Shown here piece by piece: positions 33,716 to 41,355 of a stretch of DNA of 64,000 bases. The stretch covers positions 186,001-250,000 of the forward strand of contig JAWKQN010000009.1 of NCBI GenBank assembly GCA_041390125.1, read 5' to 3'. The notes under the pieces were generated by a model. The model saw nothing but the letters and a program-made list of their open reading frames with translations. It made no database searches and had not been told where the DNA came from. Both the position numbers and the translations under genes were made by a program. This DNA comes from Gemmatimonadota bacterium. Lineage in GTDB: Bacteria > Gemmatimonadota > Gemmatimonadetes > Longimicrobiales > Gaopeijiaceae. Every line of letters begins with the position of its first letter. Within the stretch, counting starts at the first letter, position 1.

Positions 33716-34168
33716 ATGATGATGAGGCGAAGGGGGTTCCGGGACGGCGGGGTGTGGCTGGCGGCAGCGCTCGTGCTCGGCGGGGGGATCGTGGCTTGTG
33801 ACGAGGATCCGGTCGATGCGGACCTGGGTCTGGAGGGCGGCGTGCTCGCCACCTTCCGGGTGGGGACGGAGCAGTTCAAGGTGTGGACGGTGGACTCCGC
33901 GGCGGTGGCGTCGCTGCTGGCCCTGGAGAGCGGCACGTCGCTCGCGAACATCCCCAACGGGGCCATCAAGCAGGGTTCCGGCCTGGCGAGCCACAACGCG
34001 CCGTGGAGCTGGCACCTGGATCCGCAGGACATCCAGATGGCGGAGAACACCATCGAGGTGTGTGACGGCCAGCCCTCGTACGTGGAGGCGCATCTGGCCG
34101 ACTTCCTCCAGATCGGGCGCTACTGCCCCTGGGGCGCCACCCTGGTGGACGTCGAGGACCTGCGTTGA
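33716..34168 (+). CDS. Lipoprotein with BP74-like domain
   Basis: A 150-residue lipoprotein: basic start, hydrophobic stretch, lipobox IVAC (Cys28), then one compact domain. The block HNAPWSWHLDPQDIQMAE, followed by TIEVCDGQPSYVEAH and GRYCPWGATLVDV, is what I remember from proteins related to Dictyostelium calmodulin-binding protein BP74; the match is from memory. Two Cys in the domain could form a disulfide. There are three possible ATGs (33716, 33719, 33722). A TATAGG at 33703-33708 would put the transcription start at the ATG, so the message could be nearly leaderless. Confidence 0.72.
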   Translation: MMMRRRGFRDGGVWLAAALVLGGGIVACDEDPVDADLGLEGGVLATFRVGTEQFKVWTVDSAAVASLLALESGTSLANIPNGAIKQGSGLASHNAPWSWHLDPQDIQMAENTIEVCDGQPSYVEAHLADFLQIGRYCPWGATLVDVEDLR

Positions 34169-34174
34169 GCCACG

Positions 34175-34204
34175 CGACCGGGGGCGGGCGGCCGCCCCCG
34201 GTCG
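34175..34204. terminator. Bidirectional terminator hairpin
   Basis: A perfect 13-bp stem (CGACCGGGGGCGG and its complement) with a 4-nt loop, placed 6 bases after the BP74-like stop and 27 bases beyond the stop of the converging GMC oxidoreductase gene. No T-run, but the position between two convergent stops is that of a shared terminator. Confidence 0.65.
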
Positions 34205-34231
34205 TGTACCTGCCCTGCATCCGGCTCTGCC

Positions 34232-35899
34232 CTAGACCTCGCCCCGCCGCGCGAACCCGTCGAGATGCTCCGCCGCCCGGAACGCCAACGCCATGATGGT
34301 CATGGTCGGTTGGCCCCGGCCGGCCGACACCAGGCTGCTCCCGTCGCAGATGAACAGGTTGGGCACGTCGTGCGCGCGGTGGTAGCGGTCCACCACCGAG
34401 GTCCGAGGGTCGTCCCCCATGCGCGCCGTTCCGAGGAGATGGAAGCCGGCCGTCTGGGCCATCGCCGGCCGGTACCAGGTGCGCCGGGCGCCGGCCGCCT
34501 CCAGCAGCTCGACGGCCCGCTCCTGGAGGAAGCGGATCTGCGCCAGGTCGTCCGGGTGGTCCTGGTAGGTGACCCGGAGCGAGGGCAGACCGTACCGATC
34601 CTTCGCGGTCGGATCGAGGGTGATGTTGTTCGACTCGAGAGGCAGCGACGTCCCGTGGCAGAACACGTCCATCGTGCGCGGGAAGTAGTCGGCCAGCATG
34701 GCCTTGAACTCCGGGCCCCAACGCGGTGAGCCGTCCGGCAGACCGCCCAGCGCGTAGATCAGAGGACCGGGGCCGAAGCGACCGTCCAGCGCGCCGCCGC
34801 CGTAGAACCCCCGTGCCGGATCGGATGCGTAGAACGGATCCGTGACCAGCCGGGTCACGAGCGCGCCCTTGTATTCGTTCAACGGTTCGGGGAAGACGCC
34901 GGAGACCTGTCCGTTCCCGTTGAACATCAGGTACTTCCCCACCAGGCCGCTGGAGTTGGCCAGACCCTGCGGGAAGCGGCTGGATTCGGAGAGGAGCAGC
35001 AAACGCGCCGATTCGGCACCGTTGGCGGACAGCACCACGGCCCGCGCGCGCTGGCGTTGCTCACGACCATCGGCGTCGAAATACAGCACCTCGCGCACGC
35101 GGCCCGCGTCGTCCGTCACGATCCGGAAGACCGTGGACAGCGGCCGGATCTCGCAGCGGCCGGTCGCCTCGGCGAGCGGGATCATGGCGGCCAGCGTGGA
35201 GGACTTGGCGCCGAACTCGCAGCCATAGCCGATGCACCACCCGCAGTTCTGACAGGCGCCCCGTCCGTTGTGCGGCTGCGAGAGGATGGCCATGGGCGCC
35301 GGGTGCGCCGCCCATCCGAGCGCCCGAGCACCGCGCTCGAGCAGCACTCCGGAGCTCTTCACCGGCAGAGGCGGCATCGGATACGGGCGCGAGCGCGGAG
35401 GATCGTTGGGACCGGGGGCGCCCGAGACCCCGATGTCCCAATCCACCTTCGTGTAGTACGGCTCGAGCTCGTCGTACGTGAGCGGCCAGTCTGCGAAGCC
35501 CGTGCCCGCGATGGGGCCGAGCAACGAGCGCTCCTGGAAGTCCAGCGGACGGAAGCGCCAGAAGTTGGCGGTGAAATGGACGGACGACCCGCCGACACCG
35601 CGTGCGTAGACGGCCGGCGGGAAGATGTCGGGCGGAGGACCCGCCTCCACGTCCTCGGTGGCGCGGAAGGTGGCGCCGGCATCCTGCGCGCCCAGCAGCT
35701 CACCCTGCAACCATACGCCGTACTCGTCGTGCCGGAACTCGCTCGCGCGCCGGTACGGTCCCTGCTCCAGCACCACCACCCGGTGCCCGGCGCTCGACAG
35801 CTCCTTGGCGAGGATTCCTCCGGCGGAGCCGGCTCCGACGACGACGAAGTCGACCTCGTCGTCGTTGCCGTAGCGTACGCTCTCCTGGCGCGAACTCAC
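34232..35899 (-). CDS. GMC-family FAD dehydrogenase
   Basis: A 555-residue glucose-methanol-choline oxidoreductase: FAD motif VVVGAGSAGGILAKEL, GGSSVHFTANFWRF, and the C-terminal GFHLLGTARMG with the presumed catalytic His. A Cys cluster, CQNCGWCIGYGC, near residue 215 is typical of membrane-linked gluconate or sugar dehydrogenase subunits. Together with the small Tat subunit encoded just upstream it probably oxidises a sugar or alcohol in the periplasm and passes electrons to a cytochrome that is not encoded here. It has no signal of its own, so it may ride with the Tat partner. The GTG at 35899 overlaps the partner's stop (GTGA). Confidence 0.88.
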   Translation of the reverse strand: MSSRQESVRYGNDDEVDFVVVGAGSAGGILAKELSSAGHRVVVLEQGPYRRASEFRHDEYGVWLQGELLGAQDAGATFRATEDVEAGPPPDIFPPAVYARGVGGSSVHFTANFWRFRPLDFQERSLLGPIAGTGFADWPLTYDELEPYYTKVDWDIGVSGAPGPNDPPRSRPYPMPPLPVKSSGVLLERGARALGWAAHPAPMAILSQPHNGRGACQNCGWCIGYGCEFGAKSSTLAAMIPLAEATGRCEIRPLSTVFRIVTDDAGRVREVLYFDADGREQRQRARAVVLSANGAESARLLLLSESSRFPQGLANSSGLVGKYLMFNGNGQVSGVFPEPLNEYKGALVTRLVTDPFYASDPARGFYGGGALDGRFGPGPLIYALGGLPDGSPRWGPEFKAMLADYFPRTMDVFCHGTSLPLESNNITLDPTAKDRYGLPSLRVTYQDHPDDLAQIRFLQERAVELLEAAGARRTWYRPAMAQTAGFHLLGTARMGDDPRTSVVDRYHRAHDVPNLFICDGSSLVSAGRGQPTMTIMALAFRAAEHLDGFARRGEV

Positions 35900-36486
35900 G
35901 ATGCGCCTCCGTTCGCCTCGGCGTCATAGAAGCCGTACGGGGGCGCGTAGGTGTCGGCGTGCTCCAGGCCGACCATCGCCCAGCCCACGTGATCGCGGTT
36001 GCCCCCCCAGTCGGGATGGCTGAACGTCCCGAGCAGCACCAGGAAATGGACGTAGCCGAAGAAGTCAGCGTTCTCGGCTTCCACCGCGCGAAGGACCTCG
36101 ATGCGGGCTGCGGCCGGCAGCTCCGCCAGCTGGCCGCTGGGAGCGCCCGACGAACGCGCCCGCTCCCCCACGTCGGCGAGCCCGCTCCGGAAGAAGCCCA
36201 GGCTGTCGGCCTGCTCGGCGCCGAACGCGCGATCGATGAAGTGGGCCGCTCCCGCTTCCCGGGCGCCGGGTCCGTCGTCGGAAGGCAGGATGAGCGCGGC
36301 GATCTCTTCGAGCTGCGCCCCCTCCTGCGGTTCGAAGGTCGTGAACGCGTCCCCCCGGGCCGCCGCCCGCCCGGCCTCCTCCGCCATCGGTCCGCAGGCC
36401 GACAGGCCCAACAGCCACAGCGCGCTCAACCCTGCGCCGCTGGCCTCCATGAACCGACGCCGACTCCAGACGGGATCCACGACCAT
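35896..36486 (-). CDS. Gluconate dehydrogenase subunit 3-like Tat lipoprotein
   Basis: A 196-residue partner of the GMC dehydrogenase. The N-terminus is a Tat signal (SRRRFMEASGAG) that ends in a lipobox-like LSAC. The mature part resembles the gluconate 2-dehydrogenase subunit 3 family: an early QLEEIAALILPSDDGPGA and a late FFGYVHFLVLLGTFSHPDWGG split over two helices. It is translationally coupled to the dehydrogenase. The Tat signal suggests that the folded pair is exported together. Confidence 0.85.
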   Translation of the reverse strand: MVVDPVWSRRRFMEASGAGLSALWLLGLSACGPMAEEAGRAAARGDAFTTFEPQEGAQLEEIAALILPSDDGPGAREAGAAHFIDRAFGAEQADSLGFFRSGLADVGERARSSGAPSGQLAELPAAARIEVLRAVEAENADFFGYVHFLVLLGTFSHPDWGGNRDHVGWAMVGLEHADTYAPPYGFYDAEANGGAS

Positions 36487-36615
36487 GCTCTCGCTCCCGG
36501 GGTGGGCGGAGGACGCCCGGCCGGTGGAGACGATCCTCCCGGCGTCTGTCGGGTACGTCCTGGAGTGGGCCTTCCCGGCCGATCTCGATCATCACCCCCC
36601 GCGCCACGACGACGC

Positions 36616-38103
36616 ATGAGACGACTTCGGCCACGGATCCCCTCCCTCCGCAGAGTCCGAGCATACGCCGCGGCCCCGGCCGCTGTCGAGCGGGCGGCGG
36701 TCGCGGAGTCTGGCTCGCCCGGGGCTCCGGCGCTGGGCTCAACGGACACGGCCCCACGGACCCGGGGCGCATGGCGGACTCCCGTGGTCGGGCTCCTGCT
36801 CCTCCTCGCGGGCTGCGACGTCCCGGATCAGATCCAGGAGGTCTTCCGCGATCCGACGTCCCATGAGCGCTACGCGGCGTCCCTGGCCCAGGCCGGGCTG
36901 GACTCCACGGCCGCCGGCGGAGACTGGATCGGGGAGGGTCGGCGCGCGCTGGCCGCACCGCTCGCGGTCGACCTGCCCCACCGGGAAGACGGATACCTGG
37001 ACCCGGTCACCCCGACCGCGCTCGGGTACCGCTTCCCACTCCGGCGGGGACAGCGGCTGCGGCTGGACCTGGTGAGGGACGAGGTGCGGCCCGGACGGCT
37101 CTTCGTCGATCTCTTCCGCATCCCTGGTGATTCCACGAGCGAGCTCTTCCACGAGTTGGATCTACCTCCCGATTCGTCCACCCTGGAGTTCGACGCTCCG
37201 CGCACGGGTGACTACCTGCTGCGCGTGCAGCCCGAGCTCCTGCGCGGTGGCGCGTTCGCGCTCGAGCTGCGCGTGCTCCCCACCCTCGCCTTCCCGGTCG
37301 AAGGCAGGGACCAGGGTGCGATCCTCAGCCGCTTCGGGGCCGAGCGCGATGGAGGCCGCCGTCAGCATCGCGGCGTGGATATCTTCGCGCCGCGCGGGAC
37401 TCCGGTCCTCGCCGCCGAGGCGGGGCGGGTCACCCGCGTCGATACCACCAATCTGGGTGGGTACGTGGTCTGGATGACCGAAGAACGGGGTGGGCATCGC
37501 CTCTACTACGCGCACCTCGACCGCCAGCTCGTGACCGAAGGTCAGCGCGTGCGCCCCGGCGACACGTTGGGCCTCGTCGGCAACACCGGCAACGCCCGCA
37601 CGACGCCACCGCACCTGCATTTCGGCGTATACCGCAGGGGTGAGGGCGCGCTGGATCCGTACTGGTTCGTGGAACCTCAACGCACGAACGTCACGCCCGC
37701 CGATTCCCTGGCGCGCTCGCTGGTGGGCGCCTGGGCGCGTGCGCGCGTGGACGACGTCGTCGTGCGAGGCTCTCCCTCCACCCGGGGCGAGACCATCGAG
37801 CGGGTGGAGCGCGGCGCCGCGCTGCAGGTCCTCGCGGCCAGCGAGACCTTCTACCGCGTGCGGATGCCGGACGGCCGCGAAGGCTACGCGCCCCAGCGCA
37901 GCCTGCAGCCCGCGACCGACGCGCTGGTGATGCTCGCTTCGGAGCCGGGGATCCCCATCCGGGTGCTTCCGTCGGACGAAGCACCCCTCCGACGGCGCGT
38001 CACGGACGGGGAGTCGCTGCCCGTTGTCGGGCTCTTCGAGCGCTACGGCCTGGTGCTGGACGAACGCGGCGCCGAGGGCTGGGTGCCCATGGCGGGCAGT
38101 TGA
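36616..38103 (+). CDS. M23 metallopeptidase lipoprotein with SH3 domains
   Basis: A 495-residue protein. A hydrophobic stretch with lipobox LAGC lies unusually deep (Cys67), behind an Arg/Ala-rich lead that may not be translated. A beta-sandwich domain follows (about 140-235), then the LytM/M23 zinc peptidase with His251 and Asp255 in HRGVDIF and HLH (333-335), so the metal site is complete. Two SH3-like domains end the protein (about 380-435 and 440-495). It probably trims peptidoglycan. The start is uncertain: no ribosome site precedes the ATG at 36616, and an in-frame GTG at 36784 leaves only ten residues before the lipobox. Confidence 0.82.
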   Translation: MRRLRPRIPSLRRVRAYAAAPAAVERAAVAESGSPGAPALGSTDTAPRTRGAWRTPVVGLLLLLAGCDVPDQIQEVFRDPTSHERYAASLAQAGLDSTAAGGDWIGEGRRALAAPLAVDLPHREDGYLDPVTPTALGYRFPLRRGQRLRLDLVRDEVRPGRLFVDLFRIPGDSTSELFHELDLPPDSSTLEFDAPRTGDYLLRVQPELLRGGAFALELRVLPTLAFPVEGRDQGAILSRFGAERDGGRRQHRGVDIFAPRGTPVLAAEAGRVTRVDTTNLGGYVVWMTEERGGHRLYYAHLDRQLVTEGQRVRPGDTLGLVGNTGNARTTPPHLHFGVYRRGEGALDPYWFVEPQRTNVTPADSLARSLVGAWARARVDDVVVRGSPSTRGETIERVERGAALQVLAASETFYRVRMPDGREGYAPQRSLQPATDALVMLASEPGIPIRVLPSDEAPLRRRVTDGESLPVVGLFERYGLVLDERGAEGWVPMAGS

Positions 38104-38194
38104 TCGCGGCGCAGGATGGCCGCGACCCGTCGGGCCGCGGCAGCGCCTTCCCTCATCGGTCGCGAAGCGTCACCTCCCCGATTCGGGCCGTGGA

Positions 38195-38836
38195 TCAGAA
38201 GGCCACGCCCAGGCTCACCAGGATCGAGTAGGTGCGGGCTTCGAGCTCGAACGGCCCCGGGTCCACGTCCAGGTCGGTCAGACCCCAGTCGTAGCGACCC
38301 TCGACGCCCAGCAGCCAGCGCCCGGTGCCGACATCGACACCGGCCCCGAACACCGCCGCATAGACGGTGCTGGCGGTGGCGACGTCGATCTCCTCCTCGT
38401 CGCAGTCGAACTCGTCGTCTTCACCGTCCACCGTGCCCGTCACCGTGCACACGGCCTCGAAGCCGATCGACGGACCCGCGAACACCCGCGGCCGCACGCG
38501 GCCCTCCTTCAGCAGGTGCACCTGGAGCAGGAGCGGCAGCGTCACGTACTCCAGCGCGACCGTCGCGTCGGTGGTGGCGTCGCGGGTCAGGAAGCCCTGC
38601 TGCTGATAGAGGAGGTTCGGACGGACCGAGATCCGGTCGTTCGCGCGGAACTCGAGGAAGAAGCCCGCGGCGCCGGCGTCCCGGCGCGACGTCGTGCCGA
38701 GCTCGGGGTCGTCCGTCCTCACGTCGCCGGCCGAGTAACCACCCAGGATGCCCACCGCCATGCGGGGCTGCTGGGCCGACAGGGGCGAAGTGCCCACCAG
38801 GAGCGCGATGAGCGCCCCCTTCCAGGTCGTCTTCAT
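38195..38836 (-). CDS. Outer-membrane beta-barrel protein
   Basis: A 213-residue protein with a signal peptide (cleavage after about SPLSA) and a small barrel made of alternating strands that ends in Phe (TYSILVSLGVAF), the classical outer-membrane signal. It fits the eight-stranded OMP_b-brl family (PorT/OmpA-like). An acidic insert DGEDDEFDCDEEE with a second Cys upstream may form a disulfide-closed loop. The ATG at 38836 has GGAGG 7 bases upstream. It is divergent from the lasso-type precursor, sharing a 257-base gap. Confidence 0.82.
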   Translation of the reverse strand: MKTTWKGALIALLVGTSPLSAQQPRMAVGILGGYSAGDVRTDDPELGTTSRRDAGAAGFFLEFRANDRISVRPNLLYQQQGFLTRDATTDATVALEYVTLPLLLQVHLLKEGRVRPRVFAGPSIGFEAVCTVTGTVDGEDDEFDCDEEEIDVATASTVYAAVFGAGVDVGTGRWLLGVEGRYDWGLTDLDVDPGPFELEARTYSILVSLGVAF

Positions 38837-39010
38837 TGGCGCGCCTCCGTGCAGCATGGCGAACCGGTCATGACCGCCTCCGGCTGCAATCTCACACAGC
38901 GAGCGGCGCGGATCCGTCAGGATCGATTCGATGGCACGGTGGGAGAAGTCCCGGACCCGCGGTCGATCCTCGCAGCCCCAGGTCGAGCGATCTACGTGAT
39001 GACAGGCCAC

Positions 39011-39028
39011 CTAGCAGGATCCTGCTAG
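39011..39028. promoter_or_regulatory. 18-bp perfect palindrome upstream of the RiPP-type gene
   Basis: CTAGCAGGATCCTGCTAG is a gap-free 9+9 palindrome, 26 bases before the TATAAC hexamer of the small gene. It is the only long palindrome in the gap and has the size of an operator for a dimeric regulator. No regulator gene is adjacent. Confidence 0.5.
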
Positions 39029-39054
39029 AGCGGACCCTGCCGGCTCCATCTGTT

Positions 39055-39060
39055 TATAAC
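39055..39060 (+). promoter_or_regulatory. -10 element of the RiPP-type gene
   Basis: TATAAC, preceded by TGTT, stands out in a GC-rich region. The expected start is near 39067, giving a leader of about 27 bases before the ATG at 39094. No good -35 hexamer is seen 17 bases upstream, which suggests an activator or an alternative sigma factor. Confidence 0.5.
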
Positions 39061-39093
39061 CTGACGAAGTGTTCCATCAACGAGGGGATGAAC

Positions 39094-39252
39094 ATGCATT
39101 CGCCCTATCGCAGACCCGAGCTTCGCCGCATCGGAACCCTGCGCGAGCTCACCCGTGTCGGAACGGGGCAGAACTTCGACGGCATGTCGGTCATCGGAGA
39201 CCCCAACGGCGCGTGTGACCTGCCCTGCCCGGGCGGGAACGCTCGCAGCTGA
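39094..39252 (+). CDS. Lasso-peptide-type RiPP precursor (orphan)
   Basis: A 52-residue peptide. The first 20 residues are a lasso-type leader: Tyr5-x2-Pro8-x-Leu10-x3-Gly14-x5-Thr20, the pattern bound by RiPP recognition elements and cut two residues after Thr. Cleavage after Arg21 would leave a 31-residue core that starts VGTGQNFDG, with Asp29 at core position 8 as ring-closing acid. Cleavage one residue later would give Gly1 and Asp7. The tail holds Cys41 and Cys45 (CDLPC). The ATG at 39094 has GAGGGG 6 bases upstream, better placed than for the ATG at 39088. No ATP-dependent cyclase, peptidase or RRE gene is seen in the window, so function is inferred from the leader alone. Confidence 0.68.
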   Translation: MHSPYRRPELRRIGTLRELTRVGTGQNFDGMSVIGDPNGACDLPCPGGNARS

Positions 39253-39330
39253 CCCTAGAAGGCTTCGGCGCCGATCGCCGAGCGTCCCCCGCGACATCGT
39301 CGGCTTGCATCGGTGCCCGCTGGAAACAGG

Positions 39331-39357
39331 CCCCCCGGATCCGCAGGATCCGGGGGG
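39331..39357 (+). terminator. Strong hairpin after the RiPP-type gene
   Basis: A perfect 12-bp stem (CCCCCCGGATCC / GGATCCGGGGGG) with a 3-nt loop, 78 bases after the stop. Only a weak T content follows (CTCCGTCGTT). It probably ends the short transcript. Confidence 0.55.
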
Positions 39358-39384
39358 CTCCGTCGTTGGACGGAACAGAGGGTG

Positions 39385-39411
39385 CCCCGACGTTTCAGCG
39401 GAAACGTGGGG
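39385..39411 (-). terminator. Hairpin downstream of tRNA-Gly
   Basis: A stem made of CCCC and ACGTTTC paired with GAAACGT and GGGG, with one bulged base and an AGCG loop, about 63 bases beyond the tRNA 3' end. No U-run. Possible terminator for the minus strand. Confidence 0.35.
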
Positions 39412-39474
39412 GCGGGGTGAAGCACCGCGGCCCCCCAACCGCCGAAGCCGTTGAGGGGCCGTGCTTTGCCTCAG

Positions 39475-39547
39475 AGCGGGAGACCGGGCTCGAACCGGCG
39501 ACCCTCAGCTTGGGAAGCTGATGCTCTACCAACTGAGCTACTCCCGC
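39475..39547 (-). tRNA. tRNA-Gly(CCC)
   Basis: A 73-base cloverleaf: acceptor GCGGGAG/CTCCCGC, D arm AGCTCAGTTGGTAGAGC, anticodon loop TTCCCAA (anticodon CCC, reads GGG), T arm with GGTTCGAGCCC, discriminator T. The 3' CCA is not encoded. Confidence 0.95.
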
Positions 39548-39630
39548 GAGGACGCTGAATCTACCCCGCGGCGGCCGGGAATCAAGCGCCGGGCTCGGGG
39601 CCAGCAGCGCGACGCCCCCCAAAAGAAAAC

Positions 39631-39661
39631 GAGGCCGGGCCCCCCGTGGGGACCCGGCCTC
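39631..39661 (-). terminator. Intrinsic terminator of the TPR lipoprotein gene
   Basis: A 9-bp stem (GAGGCCGGG / CCCGGCCTC) extended by an inner G-C pairing. On the minus strand it is followed by GTTTTCTTTTG, a proper U-rich tract. It lies 30 bases after the stop at 39691 and is the clearest Rho-independent terminator in the window. Confidence 0.8.
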
Positions 39662-39690
39662 CGGACCGTCAGGGACGGCCCACCTTCAGA

Positions 39691-41124
39691 TCACGGAGCC
39701 ACCACCTCGTACCAGAAGCCCACGACCTCCTCGGTGGAGTCGAAGTCGATCGAGAAGTCCGTCGTCGACTCCGCGGCCGGGGCATTGACCGTCACGTCCT
39801 GCGTGCCGGCCTCCATCCCGTCCGCCGTCGTGAAGTGCACGCGCAGCGTCACCGGCGTGCCGGGGCTCAACGTGTTGTTCTGCACGGCGCCGTCGAGGCG
39901 GGCTCCCCCACCCTGCACCGGCTGGAACAGCGGATCGACCACCTCGAAGCTCAGGGCCTCCATCTGCTCCATCACTTCCATGGCCACCTCGGAGCTCTCC
40001 GTCTGCAACAGCCCCTGTGCCAGCAGGCGATACGCGTTGGAGTTCTGCGGATCCAGCTCGATGAGCTGGCGCGCCGCGGTGGGCAGGTTGTCGTACGACT
40101 CGGCCAGGAAGAGCGTCTGCGCCCAGTTGTAGGCGGCGTCCCGGCTCCTGGGATTCAGCTCGGACGAGCGGGCGAAGGCGCGCGCGGCCCGCTCGAAGGC
40201 GTCAATCTGGTACAGGCCGATGCCCACCACGAACATCTCGCGCGAGTTGAGGTTCGTGCGACCGAGCAGTCCGTCGTAGATGGCCATGGCGGAATCCGCC
40301 AGCATCGTCGAATCCGCCCCCGCTCCGCCCGCCTGCAGCATGAGGGCGTTGGCCAGCTGCGTGGCGGCGTTCACGCTCTCGGGGTTGACCTCGAGGTACG
40401 TCGCGTATGCGTCCGCCGCACGGTCGTAGTTCTCGTCCATCCGGTAGGCCTGCGCCATGTTGAGCGCGCAGATCTCCTCCCACTCGTCCCAGTCGGTTTG
40501 CGTCTCCGGCGTCTGCTCGCCGTATCCGGGACCCTGGACGATCTCGAGGCAGCCGGCGTACGCCTCGGCGGCCTTCCCGTTGTCTCCGAGCTGCGAAGCG
40601 AGCGAGCCCACCTGCAGGAGCGCTTCCGGCCGGTCGCGGTAGATCACACCCGCCTTCTCGAACTCGGTCAGCGCGGCCTGCGGATCGCCACCCTGCAACA
40701 GCCCGATCCCGGCGTTGTACGTCTCGACCCAGGCCCCCTCGCGGATGGACGGGGTCTCCAGGCTGTAGGCCGGGTAGAGCTCGACCGCGCGATCGAGCAT
40801 GGTGTCGGCGGCCATGTAGTCGCCCAGGCCGATCATGGCCTGGCCGGCGAGGAAGTAGCCGAGCGGATTGCCGGGCTCGGTCTGGATGCTCGCCTGCGCG
40901 GCGGTCAGCGCGTCGCGATAGCGAGCCTCCGACTGCGGGCCCTCCTGTCCCTGTGCCTGCAGCAGCATGAGCTGCGCGTTCTGCGTGGAGCTGTTCTCGG
41001 ACGGGCGCGTGCCCTCCTCCATCCCTTCGGTCGGGCTGGGCGTGGAGCCACCGCCACCGCCGGACGCGCACGCCGCGAGGGACGCCATGAAGGCCAGCGC
41101 GCCGAGCTTGAACCGGAACCTCAT
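39691..41124 (-). CDS. TPR lipoprotein
   Basis: A 477-residue lipoprotein (lipobox LAAC followed by a Gly-rich spacer) with TPR repeats from about residue 60 to 375, for example EICALNMAQAYRMDENYDRA and LNPRSRDAAYNWAQTLFLAE. The last 90 residues form a beta-sandwich-like domain (GTPVTLRVHFTTADGM, STTDFSIDF). The ATG at 41124 has GGAGG 8 bases upstream. It is a single-gene unit with its own terminator. The function is unknown; such proteins often scaffold envelope complexes. Confidence 0.78.
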   Translation of the reverse strand: MRFRFKLGALAFMASLAACASGGGGGSTPSPTEGMEEGTRPSENSSTQNAQLMLLQAQGQEGPQSEARYRDALTAAQASIQTEPGNPLGYFLAGQAMIGLGDYMAADTMLDRAVELYPAYSLETPSIREGAWVETYNAGIGLLQGGDPQAALTEFEKAGVIYRDRPEALLQVGSLASQLGDNGKAAEAYAGCLEIVQGPGYGEQTPETQTDWDEWEEICALNMAQAYRMDENYDRAADAYATYLEVNPESVNAATQLANALMLQAGGAGADSTMLADSAMAIYDGLLGRTNLNSREMFVVGIGLYQIDAFERAARAFARSSELNPRSRDAAYNWAQTLFLAESYDNLPTAARQLIELDPQNSNAYRLLAQGLLQTESSEVAMEVMEQMEALSFEVVDPLFQPVQGGGARLDGAVQNNTLSPGTPVTLRVHFTTADGMEAGTQDVTVNAPAAESTTDFSIDFDSTEEVVGFWYEVVAP

Positions 41125-41355
41125 CCCCAGTGCCTCCTGTGTGCGTATCGTGGGACCGGCCCCCCTACGCATCGGGGCCCCGGGGCTTCGCGAGGAGGCA
41201 CCGGACGGTCCGTGTCCATCGTTTGTCAGGGTACCCCGCCGACGATCGAACGGGGCCAAGCCGGGAAACCTAGAGGGCGGCCCGCCCCCGGGTCAAACCG
41301 GCGCGCAGCCCCGGACACCCTACCAGCCCGACGGACGTCAGGGTCCCCCCGGGCC

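Noticed and set aside
37701..41124. Search for lasso maturation genes beside the precursor
   Set aside because: The neighbours are an M23 peptidase, a beta-barrel protein and a TPR lipoprotein; none has cyclase, transglutaminase-like peptidase or RRE features.
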